Shown here: in pieces, positions 1-8,227 of the stretch
Position numbering within the stretch: the stretch's first letter is position 1
Layout of the letters: each line of letters opens with the position of its first letter
Assembly: GCA_021298215.1 (NCBI GenBank)
Contig: JAJTEE010000005.1
Coordinates: 62,001 to 126,000, forward strand
DNA from: Alphaproteobacteria bacterium
GTDB lineage: Bacteria; Pseudomonadota; Alphaproteobacteria; Paracaedibacterales; CAITNM01
Length of the DNA: 64,000 nucleotides
Direction: 5' to 3'
Notes under the pieces: model-generated
Told to the model about the DNA's origin: nothing
The model's database searches: none
Seen by the model: the letters and a program-made list of their open reading frames with translations, nothing else
Translations under genes and position numbers: made by a program

Positions 1-243
1 TGTTTCGAGCATCGGCTTTAGAGTAATTGGATCCGCTACTTGGGTGCGATTAATGAGTCGTGAAATTGTTTCATAAATTGTTTTGTGTAAGGGGTGCGAG
101 AAATGTTCAGGCTTTAAGAATTCGTTCACAGCTTCAAATGCTTGGTTATTAAGCATTAATGCGCCTAACAATGACTGCTCAGCTTCTAAATTGTGCAATG
201 GGTGAATTTCTGGTTGCTTTTCAAAGGCTAAAACCTGAGCCAT
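1..243 (-). CDS. dnaB: Replicative DNA helicase DnaB, N-terminal fragment (runs off window)
   Basis: The minus strand from 243 to the window edge is an open frame of 81 codons beginning MAQVLAFEKQPEIHPLHNLE. It continues with EAEQSLLGALMLNNQAFE and FLKPEHFSHPLHKTIYE, the typical helical N-terminal domain of DnaB, the hexameric helicase that unwinds DNA ahead of the replication fork and contacts primase. The ATPase domain lies outside the window. The ATG is preceded on the minus strand by an AGGAGAG ribosome site about 6 bases upstream, which fixes the start. I am confident of the family because the EAEQ..LG..L motif and the PEHF....H..I segment are diagnostic. Confidence 0.93.
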   Translation of the reverse strand, partial: MAQVLAFEKQPEIHPLHNLEAEQSLLGALMLNNQAFEAVNEFLKPEHFSHPLHKTIYETISRLINRTQVADPITLKPMLET

Positions 244-348
244 GACATCTCTCTCCTACATAGGCCTTCAACGTATCATATTCTGAGGTGTTTACCAACT
301 ATTAAAACTCTTATTTTATAATAGAAAAAAGCATGTTTTTTTTATTTT

Positions 349-813
349 ATGAAGTTTTTATTTCTTTTTTATTTCTTAGTACAGTGCAGCTGGGCTAGTT
401 ATTATAATAACGATCAAGACTATGATTATTTAGGAGCTGCAACACAAGGGTATTCAGGCATGACGCAAGGGTACAACATGCTGAAAAGTGCCACTAAAAA
501 AAAGTCTAAAAAAGGAAAAAAGAAGAGCAAAGAAGAAAAACGAAAAGAAAGAAAAGAAAAAACAAAACAGATGAAAGAATCTGTTAAAAAAATGGCCATA
601 GAAAAGATAGAAAACATGGCTTTCGATGAAGTGAAAAAAGCAACTCTTAATTCGCTTAACGGCACCCCCTCTTCTCAAAGCCAACCCTCTTCAAGCTCTT
701 CCTTTCAAGATATTATGGGTAACCTGCAGCAATCTATAGGTACGCTTGGCGGAAGTAGCTCAACAACTGGTGCTAATCAAAACAATTCTCCAGGAGGAAT
801 CTCTGGCAAGTAG
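349..813 (+). CDS. Exported Lys-rich low-complexity protein
   Basis: Unrecognised 154-residue protein. Residues 1-16 form a hydrophobic signal peptide ending near SWAS, so it is probably exported. Residues 17-45 are rich in Tyr, Asp, Gly and Gln. About 48-75 is an uninterrupted run of Lys and Glu with patches of four or more basic residues, which could bind nucleic acid or simply be disordered. The rest is Ser, Gln and Gly-rich. There is no good ribosome site upstream. It stands alone between dnaB (divergent) and the repeat-protein pair. The small secreted protein at 15335 has a similar build: signal peptide, then low complexity. No function can be assigned. Confidence 0.7.
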   Translation: MKFLFLFYFLVQCSWASYYNNDQDYDYLGAATQGYSGMTQGYNMLKSATKKKSKKGKKKSKEEKRKERKEKTKQMKESVKKMAIEKIENMAFDEVKKATLNSLNGTPSSQSQPSSSSSFQDIMGNLQQSIGTLGGSSSTTGANQNNSPGGISGK

Positions 814-837
814 GGCTTTAGATACATATATTATTAA

Positions 838-917
838 GAAATTCTTGGTTAAATTACGATTGAACTGAAGAAGCATTTTAGGCAGAGAGAAATTAAATGG
901 GGGTTCTGAGGTTTTTA
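838..917 (+). repeat. Leader duplicated upstream of both tandem repeat-protein genes (copy 1)
   Basis: The roughly 80 bases before the ATG at 918 resemble those before the ATG at 2339. Both contain a TTATTAAGAA start, a run of scattered identities, and an identical TTCTGAGGTTTTTA just before ATGAAAAAATC. The duplication that made the two genes therefore included the leader and probably the promoter. Confidence 0.65.
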
Positions 918-2189
918 ATGAAAAAATCATGGCGAATATATTTTATCCTGGTCGTAGGCTTATTGTCTGACCAACCCTTTTTTGGCAGCTTAGCATTTGC
1001 AAGCACAAGATCAACGATCCGCTTTTCCCTTTCAAGAGGTCCTGATATACACCCAATATTCTTTGATGAGAGGATGTTGCTCTTCGGGAGCTCCGGAGCT
1101 TTGACTTCTACAGCAGCCGATTCTAGTACTACTTTTGTACATCGAAGAGACCTTTCTGCTAGAGGCGTCGATAATAACATGATTAACGAGCCAGCAGAAG
1201 CAGCCTCCCCAGAACATCAGCCAGCAGTTACTGATGCCGTAGAGCGTCTCCCTCTCTCCGTTGTACACTGCTGGATAACTGAAGAGCTAGCAAAGTTTGA
1301 GCCAATACATCTGCCTGCTTTTATAAATACCGTAAAATATCTCACATACGGCTTGAATGAATACAATAAACGATGTCTGAGCATAGCCCTTGCGAAGATT
1401 AATCCAGAAAATCTGTCTGATTTTACAGACGCCGTAGAACGCCTCTCGCCAGACAGTGATGACTCTTATAAACGGTGGCTATTTGAGGAGCTATTAAACG
1501 TTGAGCCAGAACATCTACATGCTTTTACAGAGGCAGCAAACCGCCTCACGCTAGGGATGGAGGAAATAGAAAAAAAGGTCCTCATTTGCCAACTAATAAA
1601 TGTAAAACCAAAACATCGATCCGCTTTTGTAGACACCTTAAAACGCCTCTCGATAGGCGTGAGTAACTCTTATAAAAGTGTCATAGGTGAGGAGCTAGAA
1701 GAAGTAGAACAAGAACATCTGTCAGCATTTGCAGACACCGTAGTACCTCTCTCGCTAGGCATGGATCAATACGATAAAAGACGCCTGATTAGTGTACTTG
1801 CAAAAGTAGAGCCAGTACGCCTTCCCCTTGTTGGAGAGAGGGTTGCAAAGAGAATCGAATGTCTCTCTCAAGGCATGGATTTCCACAATAAAGCGAGCCT
1901 GAGCAGAGCACTAGTAAAAGTAGGGAAAGTAAAACCAGAACACCTGTCAGCATTTGCAGACACTCTACACTCCCTCTCTCAAGGTATGGATAAAGATGAT
2001 AAAGCTCGCGTGTTTGAGACGCTAACATGGGTAAGTTCACTAGATGTGCTAGCTTTTGTAGAATCCGTAGAGTTCCTCTCGCGCGACATGGATGGAAAAA
2101 GTAAAGCCCTACTGATTGAGAGGACTCGGGCAGAAATACCGCTAGCATATCTGCTACCCTTTGCAGGGGAAACCACTGGGGCAGTATAA
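918..2189 (+). CDS. Exported 34-residue helical repeat protein, paralogue 1
   Basis: Unrecognised protein of 423 residues. I chose the ATG at 918 rather than an upstream ATG at 897 because the paralogue at 2339 starts at the matching place, and a CTGAGG ribosome site sits 6-7 bases upstream. MKKSWRIYFILVVGLL is a signal peptide. From about residue 125 the mature protein is at least seven tandem units of about 34 residues with the approximate pattern aFadtverLSxGMDxxdKxxLixeLxkVxPEhL. The period suggests two helices per unit, as in TPR or PPR solenoids, but the consensus is not that of either family. Such proteins usually bind other proteins. Related repeats occur at 2339, 26993 and 47189. Confidence 0.8.
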   Translation: MKKSWRIYFILVVGLLSDQPFFGSLAFASTRSTIRFSLSRGPDIHPIFFDERMLLFGSSGALTSTAADSSTTFVHRRDLSARGVDNNMINEPAEAASPEHQPAVTDAVERLPLSVVHCWITEELAKFEPIHLPAFINTVKYLTYGLNEYNKRCLSIALAKINPENLSDFTDAVERLSPDSDDSYKRWLFEELLNVEPEHLHAFTEAANRLTLGMEEIEKKVLICQLINVKPKHRSAFVDTLKRLSIGVSNSYKSVIGEELEEVEQEHLSAFADTVVPLSLGMDQYDKRRLISVLAKVEPVRLPLVGERVAKRIECLSQGMDFHNKASLSRALVKVGKVKPEHLSAFADTLHSLSQGMDKDDKARVFETLTWVSSLDVLAFVESVEFLSRDMDGKSKALLIERTRAEIPLAYLLPFAGETTGAV

Positions 2190-2205
2190 TAAATTCTCAC
2201 ACTAG

Positions 2206-2242
2206 GACCCTCCCTTGGCAGGAAGGGTCTAGATATTTTTCC
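2206..2242 (+). terminator. Rho-independent terminator after repeat paralogue 1
   Basis: GACCCT (2206-2211) pairs with AGGGTC (2224-2229). Further C-G pairing inside is interrupted by one mismatch. A T-rich run follows at 2236-2242. It lies 16 bases after the stop codon, which fits an intrinsic terminator separating the two tandem paralogues. Confidence 0.6.
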
Positions 2243-2254
2243 CCTTCATATGTT

Positions 2255-2338
2255 ATTAAGAAGCTCTTGACTGAGATTAAGATGACTAAAGAGACATTTT
2301 AGATAGAAAGAAACTAAGCGGGAGTTCTGAGGTTTTTA
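2255..2338 (+). repeat. Leader duplicated upstream of both tandem repeat-protein genes (copy 2)
   Basis: Second copy of the leader described at 838-917. It carries the same TTCTGAGGTTTTTA directly before the ATG, including the CTGAGG ribosome site. Confidence 0.65.
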
Positions 2339-3334
2339 ATGAAAAAATCCTGGCGAATATTTTCTATCGTGACCATAGGCTTGGTATTATCTGGCAAAGC
2401 CTTTTCTGGCAGCTTAGCAGGTACAGAAGGAATCGTAATAACCGATACTACCCCAAACAGAATATTATCATTTAAACTAAGAGAACCAGCCAGATTTCAA
2501 AGCACGGAAGAAGGCTATAAAAGTCAGCTGATTAGTCAACTAATAAAAGTAAAATCAGAAGAAGTAACGTCAACGCACCAATTAATGACGCTTACAACCA
2601 GCGTCGTTCTCTTTCCATGGTTGGAAAAATGCCTCGAACATTACAGAATTGAAACGTTAGTACGGATGCAATCAATACATCTTCCAGCCTTTGCAAACCA
2701 AGCAGAAAAGCCCTCGCAAGGTGGAGGACGACACACCAAATATTACCCAATTGAAACGATAATAAAAGCAGAACCAGAATATTTGTTCGCTTTTACAGAC
2801 ATCGTAATACGCCTCGTGCGAGGCAGCGATAACCTCTATAAACGTTGGTTATGTAAGGAGCTAGTAAAAGTAAAACCAGAACGTCTATCGATTTTTGCAG
2901 AGACCTTCCAACGCCTCTCGCTAGGCATGGATAACTCTTATAAATATTTCATAAGTGAGGAACTAATAAACGTTGAGCCAGAACATCTGGCGACATTTGC
3001 AGACATCGTAGAACCTCTATCGGTAGGCATGCGTGAACACAATAAAATGACCCTGATTAGAGAACTAGTAAAGGTACAATCAGCACGTCTTTCCATTTTT
3101 TCAGACACTTTGGACCGCCTTTCCCAAAACATGAATGCAGATGATAAAGCACGCATGTTCAAAACACTGCAAGACGTAGGTGAACCATATATGTTAGCTT
3201 TTGTAGAATCCGTAGATTTCCTCTCGCGCGACATGGATGGAAAAAGTAAAGCCCTACTGATTGAGAGGGCTCGAGTAGAAATACCACTAGCATTCCTTCT
3301 CCCCTTTGCAGGGAAGTCCGCTGGGGCAGCATAA
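2339..3334 (+). CDS. Exported 34-residue helical repeat protein, paralogue 2
   Basis: Unrecognised 331-residue paralogue of the gene at 918. The signal peptide MKKSWRIFSIVTIGLVLSG is nearly the same, and the C-terminal repeats are close: both end with an AFVESV..LSRDMDGKSKALLIER segment and a PFAG tail. It has about six 34-residue units where paralogue 1 has about eight, so units have been lost or gained since duplication. The N-terminal third differs strongly. Strong conservation of the last two units and of the leader, with a diverged middle, suggests recent duplication followed by change in repeat number, or selection on the ends. Confidence 0.8.
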   Translation: MKKSWRIFSIVTIGLVLSGKAFSGSLAGTEGIVITDTTPNRILSFKLREPARFQSTEEGYKSQLISQLIKVKSEEVTSTHQLMTLTTSVVLFPWLEKCLEHYRIETLVRMQSIHLPAFANQAEKPSQGGGRHTKYYPIETIIKAEPEYLFAFTDIVIRLVRGSDNLYKRWLCKELVKVKPERLSIFAETFQRLSLGMDNSYKYFISEELINVEPEHLATFADIVEPLSVGMREHNKMTLIRELVKVQSARLSIFSDTLDRLSQNMNADDKARMFKTLQDVGEPYMLAFVESVDFLSRDMDGKSKALLIERARVEIPLAFLLPFAGKSAGAA

Positions 3335-3413
3335 TAGATTCTCGCACTTGGCGCTCCCTTAGGTGTGGGGACTTGAAAGATTTCCAAGCCTTTTAGGAAT
3401 GACAAAGCCGATA

Positions 3414-4655
3414 CTATTTCACTTGCACTAAGCAGTGTTGTTTTTTGCCGAGCGATATTTTTATAGGCGTAGAGCGTAAGGATTCAAGGTCAATTTCTTG
3501 ACGTGCGTCCATGACTTGCTCGCCATTGATGCGTAATCCCCCACCCTGCGCAAGGCGCTTTGCTTCACCTTTGCTTGCCATTAAGCCTGCTGTCACGAGT
3601 ATTGTTTCAAGTGTTGGGCTATCTATTTGGCTTATCTCGAGCCATTTGGTGGGCAGGTCCGTTTCGCTGCCTGAGCCAAAAGCGGCTTGGACTTGAATAT
3701 GAATTTGAGAAAGGACGTTTTCACCATGACACATAGCGGTAGCCGCATCAGCCAAAGCGATTTTTGCCGTGTTGATGTCAGCACCTTGGAGGGTTGCGTA
3801 CCGCGCAAGATCCTCGTTTGAGAAATCGGTAAAAATTTTCATGTAGCGCAGTACATCGGCATCATCGGTATTGCGCCAGAATTGCCAGTAATCAAAGGGG
3901 CTAAGCATGTCATCGTTTAACCAAACAGCACCTTGAGCAGTTTTACCCATTTTCGCACCGCTTGAAGTGGTAATAAGCGGCGTTGTAAGGCCGAATACCG
4001 GCTTACCAAGAACTCGGCGGGTTAGTTCAACGCCATTGACGATGTTACCCCATTGGTCTGAGCCACCCATTTGTAGGACACAAGCGTGCTTTTTGAAGAG
4101 TTCCATGAAATCGTAGGCTTGCAAGATCATGTAGTTGAATTCAAGGAACGTAAGCGGTTGCTCGCGATCAAGACGAGATTTGACGCTGTCGAAGGTGAGC
4201 ATGCGATTGATGGAAAAATGACGGCCATATTCTTTTAGGAAATTCATATACGAAATATTCATCAGCCAATCGGCATTGTTGACCAACGTAGCGTCCGTCG
4301 GGCCATCACCAAATTTCAAAAATTTTGCGAAGCTATTTTTAATGCCAGCGATGTTTTTGGCAATTGTTTCGTCGGTGTTTTGTTGACGCACTTCGTCTTT
4401 ACCGGTGGGATCACCTACCTGAGCGGTAGCACCGCCTATCAAAATGATGGGTTTGTGGCCATGGCGCTGCAACAGACGTAGGGTCATGATTTGGCTAAGA
4501 TTACCAACATGTAGGCTGGTGGCGGTTGGATCAAAACCAATGTAAGCAACAATTGGCTGCTTACTGCAAAGTAGTTCATCTAAGGCGTCAAGATCGGTTG
4601 CTTGAAAAAGTAAATCTCTGGATTGTAGGTCTTGTAAAAATAAACTCTTCATCAT
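3414..4655 (-). CDS. tyrS: Tyrosyl-tRNA synthetase
   Basis: A 413-residue class I aminoacyl-tRNA synthetase that charges tRNA-Tyr with tyrosine. The HIGH-type motif is HVGN at residues 49-52, preceded by GFDPTATSLH. QMGGSDQWGN at about 195-204 is the classic TyrRS segment. The KMSKS-type loop is KMGKT at 235-239. The C-terminal region (about 345-405, GLMASKGEAKRLAQGGGLRINGE) is the S4-like RNA-binding domain. The length matches the bacterial TyrRS family. Two Met codons are adjacent at the start, so the true start may be one codon later. It is the only housekeeping gene in the first 7 kb. Confidence 0.96.
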   Translation of the reverse strand: MMKSLFLQDLQSRDLLFQATDLDALDELLCSKQPIVAYIGFDPTATSLHVGNLSQIMTLRLLQRHGHKPIILIGGATAQVGDPTGKDEVRQQNTDETIAKNIAGIKNSFAKFLKFGDGPTDATLVNNADWLMNISYMNFLKEYGRHFSINRMLTFDSVKSRLDREQPLTFLEFNYMILQAYDFMELFKKHACVLQMGGSDQWGNIVNGVELTRRVLGKPVFGLTTPLITTSSGAKMGKTAQGAVWLNDDMLSPFDYWQFWRNTDDADVLRYMKIFTDFSNEDLARYATLQGADINTAKIALADAATAMCHGENVLSQIHIQVQAAFGSGSETDLPTKWLEISQIDSPTLETILVTAGLMASKGEAKRLAQGGGLRINGEQVMDARQEIDLESLRSTPIKISLGKKQHCLVQVK

Positions 4656-4832
4656 GCCATATAGGTATTTTTTTTGAAACTATAGCAGGGAAACTTGAGT
4701 TTTTTCTAGAGCGTGTTTGCTGCTCGTCACATTTAGCTCATCAAGACTCTAATCGATTTATTAACCTTTTGTTAAGGAATTTATTTTAAAATTTATAGGT
4801 AAACTTTAATCCTTAAATTTTTGGAGACAACA

Positions 4833-5117
4833 ATGAAACGTACTTTATCTTTATTGCTAGCTGGTCTTATTCTTACTGCTGGTACTGCATATGCACCTGG
4901 TAAAAAACCTGCTAAATCTGCTGAACAAATATTTCAAGAAGCTCACGCCGCAGTAGCAGCAATTCCTGAAAACCACTGGAAAAACGGAAAACCTCAAATG
5001 GATAACCGCGCAGAAGTTATGGAAGCATATGGTTGTCTACCTGCAAACGCGCGTGGAGAAGATGCTCGTAAAAGATCATACCACAAAAGAATAAATCGTT
5101 GCGTGCAAAGCGCATAA
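4833..5117 (+). CDS. Small exported protein of unknown function
   Basis: Unrecognised 94-residue protein. The ATG at 4833 is preceded by GGAGA at 4823-4827, which favours it over an in-frame TTG at 4821. MKRTLSLLLAGLILTAGTAYA is a clear Sec signal peptide with an AYA cleavage site, leaving a mature basic peptide of about 73 residues with two Cys (in YGCLPA and NRCVQ) that could form a disulfide. It is a single-gene unit with its own terminator directly downstream. Confidence 0.75.
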   Translation: MKRTLSLLLAGLILTAGTAYAPGKKPAKSAEQIFQEAHAAVAAIPENHWKNGKPQMDNRAEVMEAYGCLPANARGEDARKRSYHKRINRCVQSA

Positions 5118-5123
5118 AAACTT

Positions 5124-5156
5124 AAAGCCCAAGGTTTTCTTGGGCTTTATTTCTTT
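5124..5156 (+). terminator. Rho-independent terminator
   Basis: AAAGCCCAAG (5124-5133) pairs perfectly with CTTGGGCTTT (5139-5148) around a five-base loop, followed by ATTTCTTTT. It lies 6 bases after the stop of the small exported gene. Confidence 0.85.
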
Positions 5157-5374
5157 TGAATATTTACCATAAATTTCTACCAATAATCTCAATAGCTACT
5201 TCACGCATCTTTACTTTTAGAGCCTGTCTCTCCTTTCGAAACTCTCAAAAATCAATTCACTCGTCTTGTTGAATTTGGTTCGTAGTAGTATCGAATTTAC
5301 TCACTGGATCCTACACAAAGGCATGCCTTGTTGGGAGATAACGATGTTGTTAATACTAAAGTGTTTCCGATAAT

Positions 5375-6631
5375 CTAATATTCCTGATTACTTAGCGCTA
5401 CTTTGTTTAGTGTGTATTGTAAATGATGCCCAGAGGCTACATCTTCCCATCGTATTGGGTCTGCGCTTTTCACCTCTTCAATCGCAGCTTTTCTAGCTGT
5501 TTCATCTTTAATATTTGCAAGGTAATTCACCCATATTCTTGCCATTTGCAGTTGTGCTTCAGCACCTTGTATTTCCTGACTTATATATTGGTAGGCTTCA
5601 TTTTTTAAACCCATGTCTTTAATTGCAGAGAGAGTCTTCCATAAAGAGTTTGTTTTCGGTTCTTGCATTGCAGGAGCAGCATCTATAATCAATTTTTTTT
5701 CTGCGGGTCTTAGCCCTTTTATAAGTAATTCCTTGCTTACACCACTTACTCTTCTTATCATGGACGCCATTCTTGATTGCAAATACTCATTTTCTATTGG
5801 CGCAAGATATTCTTGCCATACTTTAGCTGTTATTTTTTTATCTTTTGCTGCACTTTCTATGTCTTCTGCTGTTGGCTGTTGATTATTTGCATAATAGCTG
5901 TGTCCCGCATCTCTCACTTCTTCAATAGCTTTATTACGAATTGGTCCTGCTGGAATTTTTATAAGGTGTTCAAGCCAAGCTTCTGCAACACATTGTTTAA
6001 ATTCTGTTGGCGTGGTTTGTACATTTCTTGCAGCTGCAGCACGGCCTGCATCATCTTCGATTTTGGATATATATTCTTTCCAGGCTATCGCTAGTTGTTC
6101 TTTATCCTCAGGCGTTATGGCTTCACCCACTTTAATTCTTGCTTGATGTTGAATTTCAGAATCTCTAATTGCTGCTATGTATGAATACGCTTGCGCAATT
6201 TTATGCTGATCTTCTGGCGTTAATGATAATGTTGAGTACTGCTGCGCAAGGCGCCTGTCTCTTAAAAATTTAGATGATTGCAAAGATCTGTTGCTTGGTG
6301 CCACTGCTGGTGGAGAAGGAATAATGGGTGAGACACTTTGATCAGAAAATGAAGACATGGAAGACGTAGAATCGGTTCCTACCGAATATTCTGATGAAGG
6401 GCATGAAGCTGTATTAATCTGTGGAAGATTCCCCTTATAAAAGGCGCTGTGGGGAGAAGGCGTAAATTGAGCAGTCTTTGGGCGAGGTCTGTCTGGAATT
6501 CCTGGGCCAGATAATTTTTCTTTCTTTTGCTTAGCTTGTACCTTTGCAAGGAATTGTTCTGCTGAAGTTGCTGCAGTCATTTGAGTGCTTTTGATATACA
6601 GCATACTAAGAACGCACAATAAAATTCTCAT
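5375..6631 (-). CDS. Exported helical repeat protein (WxEYLxxI repeats)
   Basis: Unrecognised 418-residue protein. The first 20 residues form a signal peptide. About 30-125 is Pro and Ser-rich and likely disordered. From about 145 there are six to seven diverged units of about 40 residues sharing the pattern aWxeYLxxIxdexxRxaAixeVxsa, for example AIAWKEYISKIEDDAGR, AEAWLEHLIKIPAGPIR, AKVWQEYLAPIENEYLQ and ARIWVNYLANIKDETAR. Two amphipathic helices per unit are likely. No known family was recognised. The 5' end abuts an AT-rich gap and the gene has no close partners. The repeat type differs from the 34-residue family at 918. Confidence 0.75.
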   Translation of the reverse strand: MRILLCVLSMLYIKSTQMTAATSAEQFLAKVQAKQKKEKLSGPGIPDRPRPKTAQFTPSPHSAFYKGNLPQINTASCPSSEYSVGTDSTSSMSSFSDQSVSPIIPSPPAVAPSNRSLQSSKFLRDRRLAQQYSTLSLTPEDQHKIAQAYSYIAAIRDSEIQHQARIKVGEAITPEDKEQLAIAWKEYISKIEDDAGRAAAARNVQTTPTEFKQCVAEAWLEHLIKIPAGPIRNKAIEEVRDAGHSYYANNQQPTAEDIESAAKDKKITAKVWQEYLAPIENEYLQSRMASMIRRVSGVSKELLIKGLRPAEKKLIIDAAPAMQEPKTNSLWKTLSAIKDMGLKNEAYQYISQEIQGAEAQLQMARIWVNYLANIKDETARKAAIEEVKSADPIRWEDVASGHHLQYTLNKVALSNQEY

Positions 6632-6724
6632 TATAATTTATTTTTTAAAGCAAATATTAAATTATAAATATTAAAAACATAATAAATCGTTAATATTCAT
6701 CATCAATATTAAAAAAGAAAACGT

Positions 6725-7300
6725 TTACATTTTAGTAATCTGAAAGGCTTCATTCAGCTGCCCTGTCTGGTTGTTTAAAACATGCAGCATTAAGATTTTC
6801 TTGCGAGTAATTGATTCCCCCAATTGACGTACCATCGTAATGCCTCTTTCAGCCTTGAATACTAAATAATCAATATATCTCGCTTCTTCTAATGATACTT
6901 CCTTAAATTCATCGCAAAGATTTATTTCAAAAAACAATATCTCCCCTGTTTGCATTCCTAGTTTTAAATACATTGATTCCGGCAGCTCAGGATAAATAAG
7001 AATTTGGTCACAATTCCAGGTTTCATTAGGATGAGAAATCAATACTGAATTTCCCAGAGAAGAAAATATCCACTCGACCGGAATATTTTTTTCAATACAT
7101 TCACCACCTGCGTCAGCATTGTATCGTAAGTGCACTTTTGCGTGTAATGAAATGGGAGGCATGCCCGAAGCTATTTCGGTAAGATGTTTAACTGAACATT
7201 GTCTTCCATCTATCGATTTTAGTATTAATACATCATCATCTTCTATTGCTGCCGTTAACGCGCTAATTATGATGATAAAAAGAAAAAAAATGCTATGCAT
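6725..7300 (-). CDS. Exported protein of unknown function
   Basis: Unrecognised 191-residue protein with a signal peptide MHSIFFLFIIIISALTA. The mature start, DDDVLILKSIDGRQCSV, followed later by IPVEWIF, loosely recalls the N-terminal strand pattern of eukaryotic SKP1/BTB folds (xIxLxSxDGxxFxV). This is only an impression and needs a structural search. It contains three to four Cys. It is separated by about 90 bases from the repeat protein at 5375 and points the same way. Confidence 0.65.
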   Translation of the reverse strand: MHSIFFLFIIIISALTAAIEDDDVLILKSIDGRQCSVKHLTEIASGMPPISLHAKVHLRYNADAGGECIEKNIPVEWIFSSLGNSVLISHPNETWNCDQILIYPELPESMYLKLGMQTGEILFFEINLCDEFKEVSLEEARYIDYLVFKAERGITMVRQLGESITRKKILMLHVLNNQTGQLNEAFQITKM

Positions 7301-7405
7301 GTGATTTCCCCTCTACGAAAATTGAGTTTAGGGATTCTCATTCCCACTCAAGTATTTCGAAAAGGAGTTAAGATTTTGTAAAAATGGTAGAAGTGATATT
7401 GATAG

Positions 7406-7440
7406 CATTCGCTGGACCCCGTTTTCCAACGAGGTGTCTA
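7406..7440. repeat. REP-like palindrome (CTGGACCCCG type)
   Basis: CTGGACCCCGTTTTCCAACGAGGTGTCTA belongs to the dispersed element also seen at 19902, 23939 and 35226. It lies just after the fau stop codon. The stem is weak in this copy. Confidence 0.6.
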
Positions 7441-7442
7441 TT

Positions 7443-7967
7443 TCAGCATTCATAAAAAAAGATTTTTTTGATGGGAATGTCGTGCGGTTCTGTGGGGAGA
7501 TCAGCGAGAAGTTGCCACGAAAAAGCTAAACTTGCCGTGTAGGGATGATGAGTGCTGAGGTATTTATCGTAAGACCCTTTACCACGGCCTAGGCGTTTGC
7601 CTTCTTTAGTAAAGGCAAAACCTGGCACCACAATAAAATCAGGTTCGATAATTGGTGCAGTTTCTGGTGGTTCGAGGATACCAAAAGAGCCTGGAATCAG
7701 CATATTTTGTGAAACAATTTCATGAAAAATAAGCTGATTATAAGCAATACGGGGATAAGCCACTTTGATGTTTTGTTTTAGGCATTGATTAAAAATGCTA
7801 GTTAGATCGATTTCTTGATCGATGGCAGCATACAATCCTACACAAGTTGGATTGTGAACTTGGATTAGCTCCCAAAGCAATTGGAGCAAGTGCTCCTCTT
7901 CTTTGATTTTTTGAGCAGCATTCACGGAATAATTTTTGAAAAATGTTCGCAGTTCTTTTTTGTTCAT
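7443..7967 (-). CDS. fau: 5-formyltetrahydrofolate cyclo-ligase
   Basis: Converts 5-formyl-THF to 5,10-methenyl-THF using ATP, recycling a folate storage form. From the ATG at 7967 the product is 174 residues and begins MNKKELRTFFKN, matching family N-termini. An in-frame ATG at 8024 would add 19 residues with little support. Diagnostic features are YAAIDQEIDL, the ILEPP segment, DFIVVPGFAFTKEGKRLGRG, and the nucleotide-binding loop GRGKGSYDKYL near residue 130. Divergent from rpmG. It is followed by a REP-like palindrome. Confidence 0.9.
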   Translation of the reverse strand: MNKKELRTFFKNYSVNAAQKIKEEEHLLQLLWELIQVHNPTCVGLYAAIDQEIDLTSIFNQCLKQNIKVAYPRIAYNQLIFHEIVSQNMLIPGSFGILEPPETAPIIEPDFIVVPGFAFTKEGKRLGRGKGSYDKYLSTHHPYTASLAFSWQLLADLPTEPHDIPIKKIFFYEC

Positions 7968-8054
7968 TTTTGATCGTTTTAAGCTATTTCCTGCTTGCAT
8001 AAGCAGCAACAATTTGCTAATCATAACACTTAAAGAGAAAGTGAAAAAAGAATT

Positions 8055-8225
8055 ATGGCAAAGAAAAGCGCAACTTTAAGCATTAAGCTTCTTAGCTCAG
8101 CTGATACTCGTTTCTTTTATGTGACGAAAAAAAATCCACGTAAAAAACCTGAAAAGTTAGAATTCAAAAAATATGATCCGGTAGTGCGCAAGCATGTTGT
8201 TTTTCGTGAAGCAAAAATAAAATAG
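8055..8225 (+). CDS. rpmG: 50S ribosomal protein L33
   Basis: A 56-codon frame beginning [18 protein letters not shown] and containing [21 protein letters not shown] and [13 protein letters not shown]. These are the hallmarks of bL33, a small protein of the large ribosomal subunit near the E site. It has no zinc-binding Cys pairs, so it is the C-minus type. It is followed only 2 bases later by the DegP-like protease gene, so the two may be co-transcribed. Confidence 0.96.
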   Translation: MAKKSATLSIKLLSSADTRFFYVTKKNPRKKPEKLEFKKYDPVVRKHVVFREAKIK

Positions 8226-8227
8226 TA

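Noticed and set aside
2938..3405. A 155-codon minus-strand frame over the end of repeat paralogue 2
   Set aside because: Antisense to a real repeat gene; the equivalent frame also appears over paralogue 1 at the same relative place, as expected for a shadow of repetitive coding sequence.
5157..5374. A tRNA or small RNA in the gap before the exported repeat gene
   Set aside because: No cloverleaf and no conserved T-loop sequence could be drawn. Only a worn REP-like CTGGATCC...GGGAGA was seen.
6725..7300. SKP1/F-box machinery together with the amber-interrupted gene at 47898
   Set aside because: Both resemblances are only a few residues by eye; not enough to claim a ubiquitin-like system.
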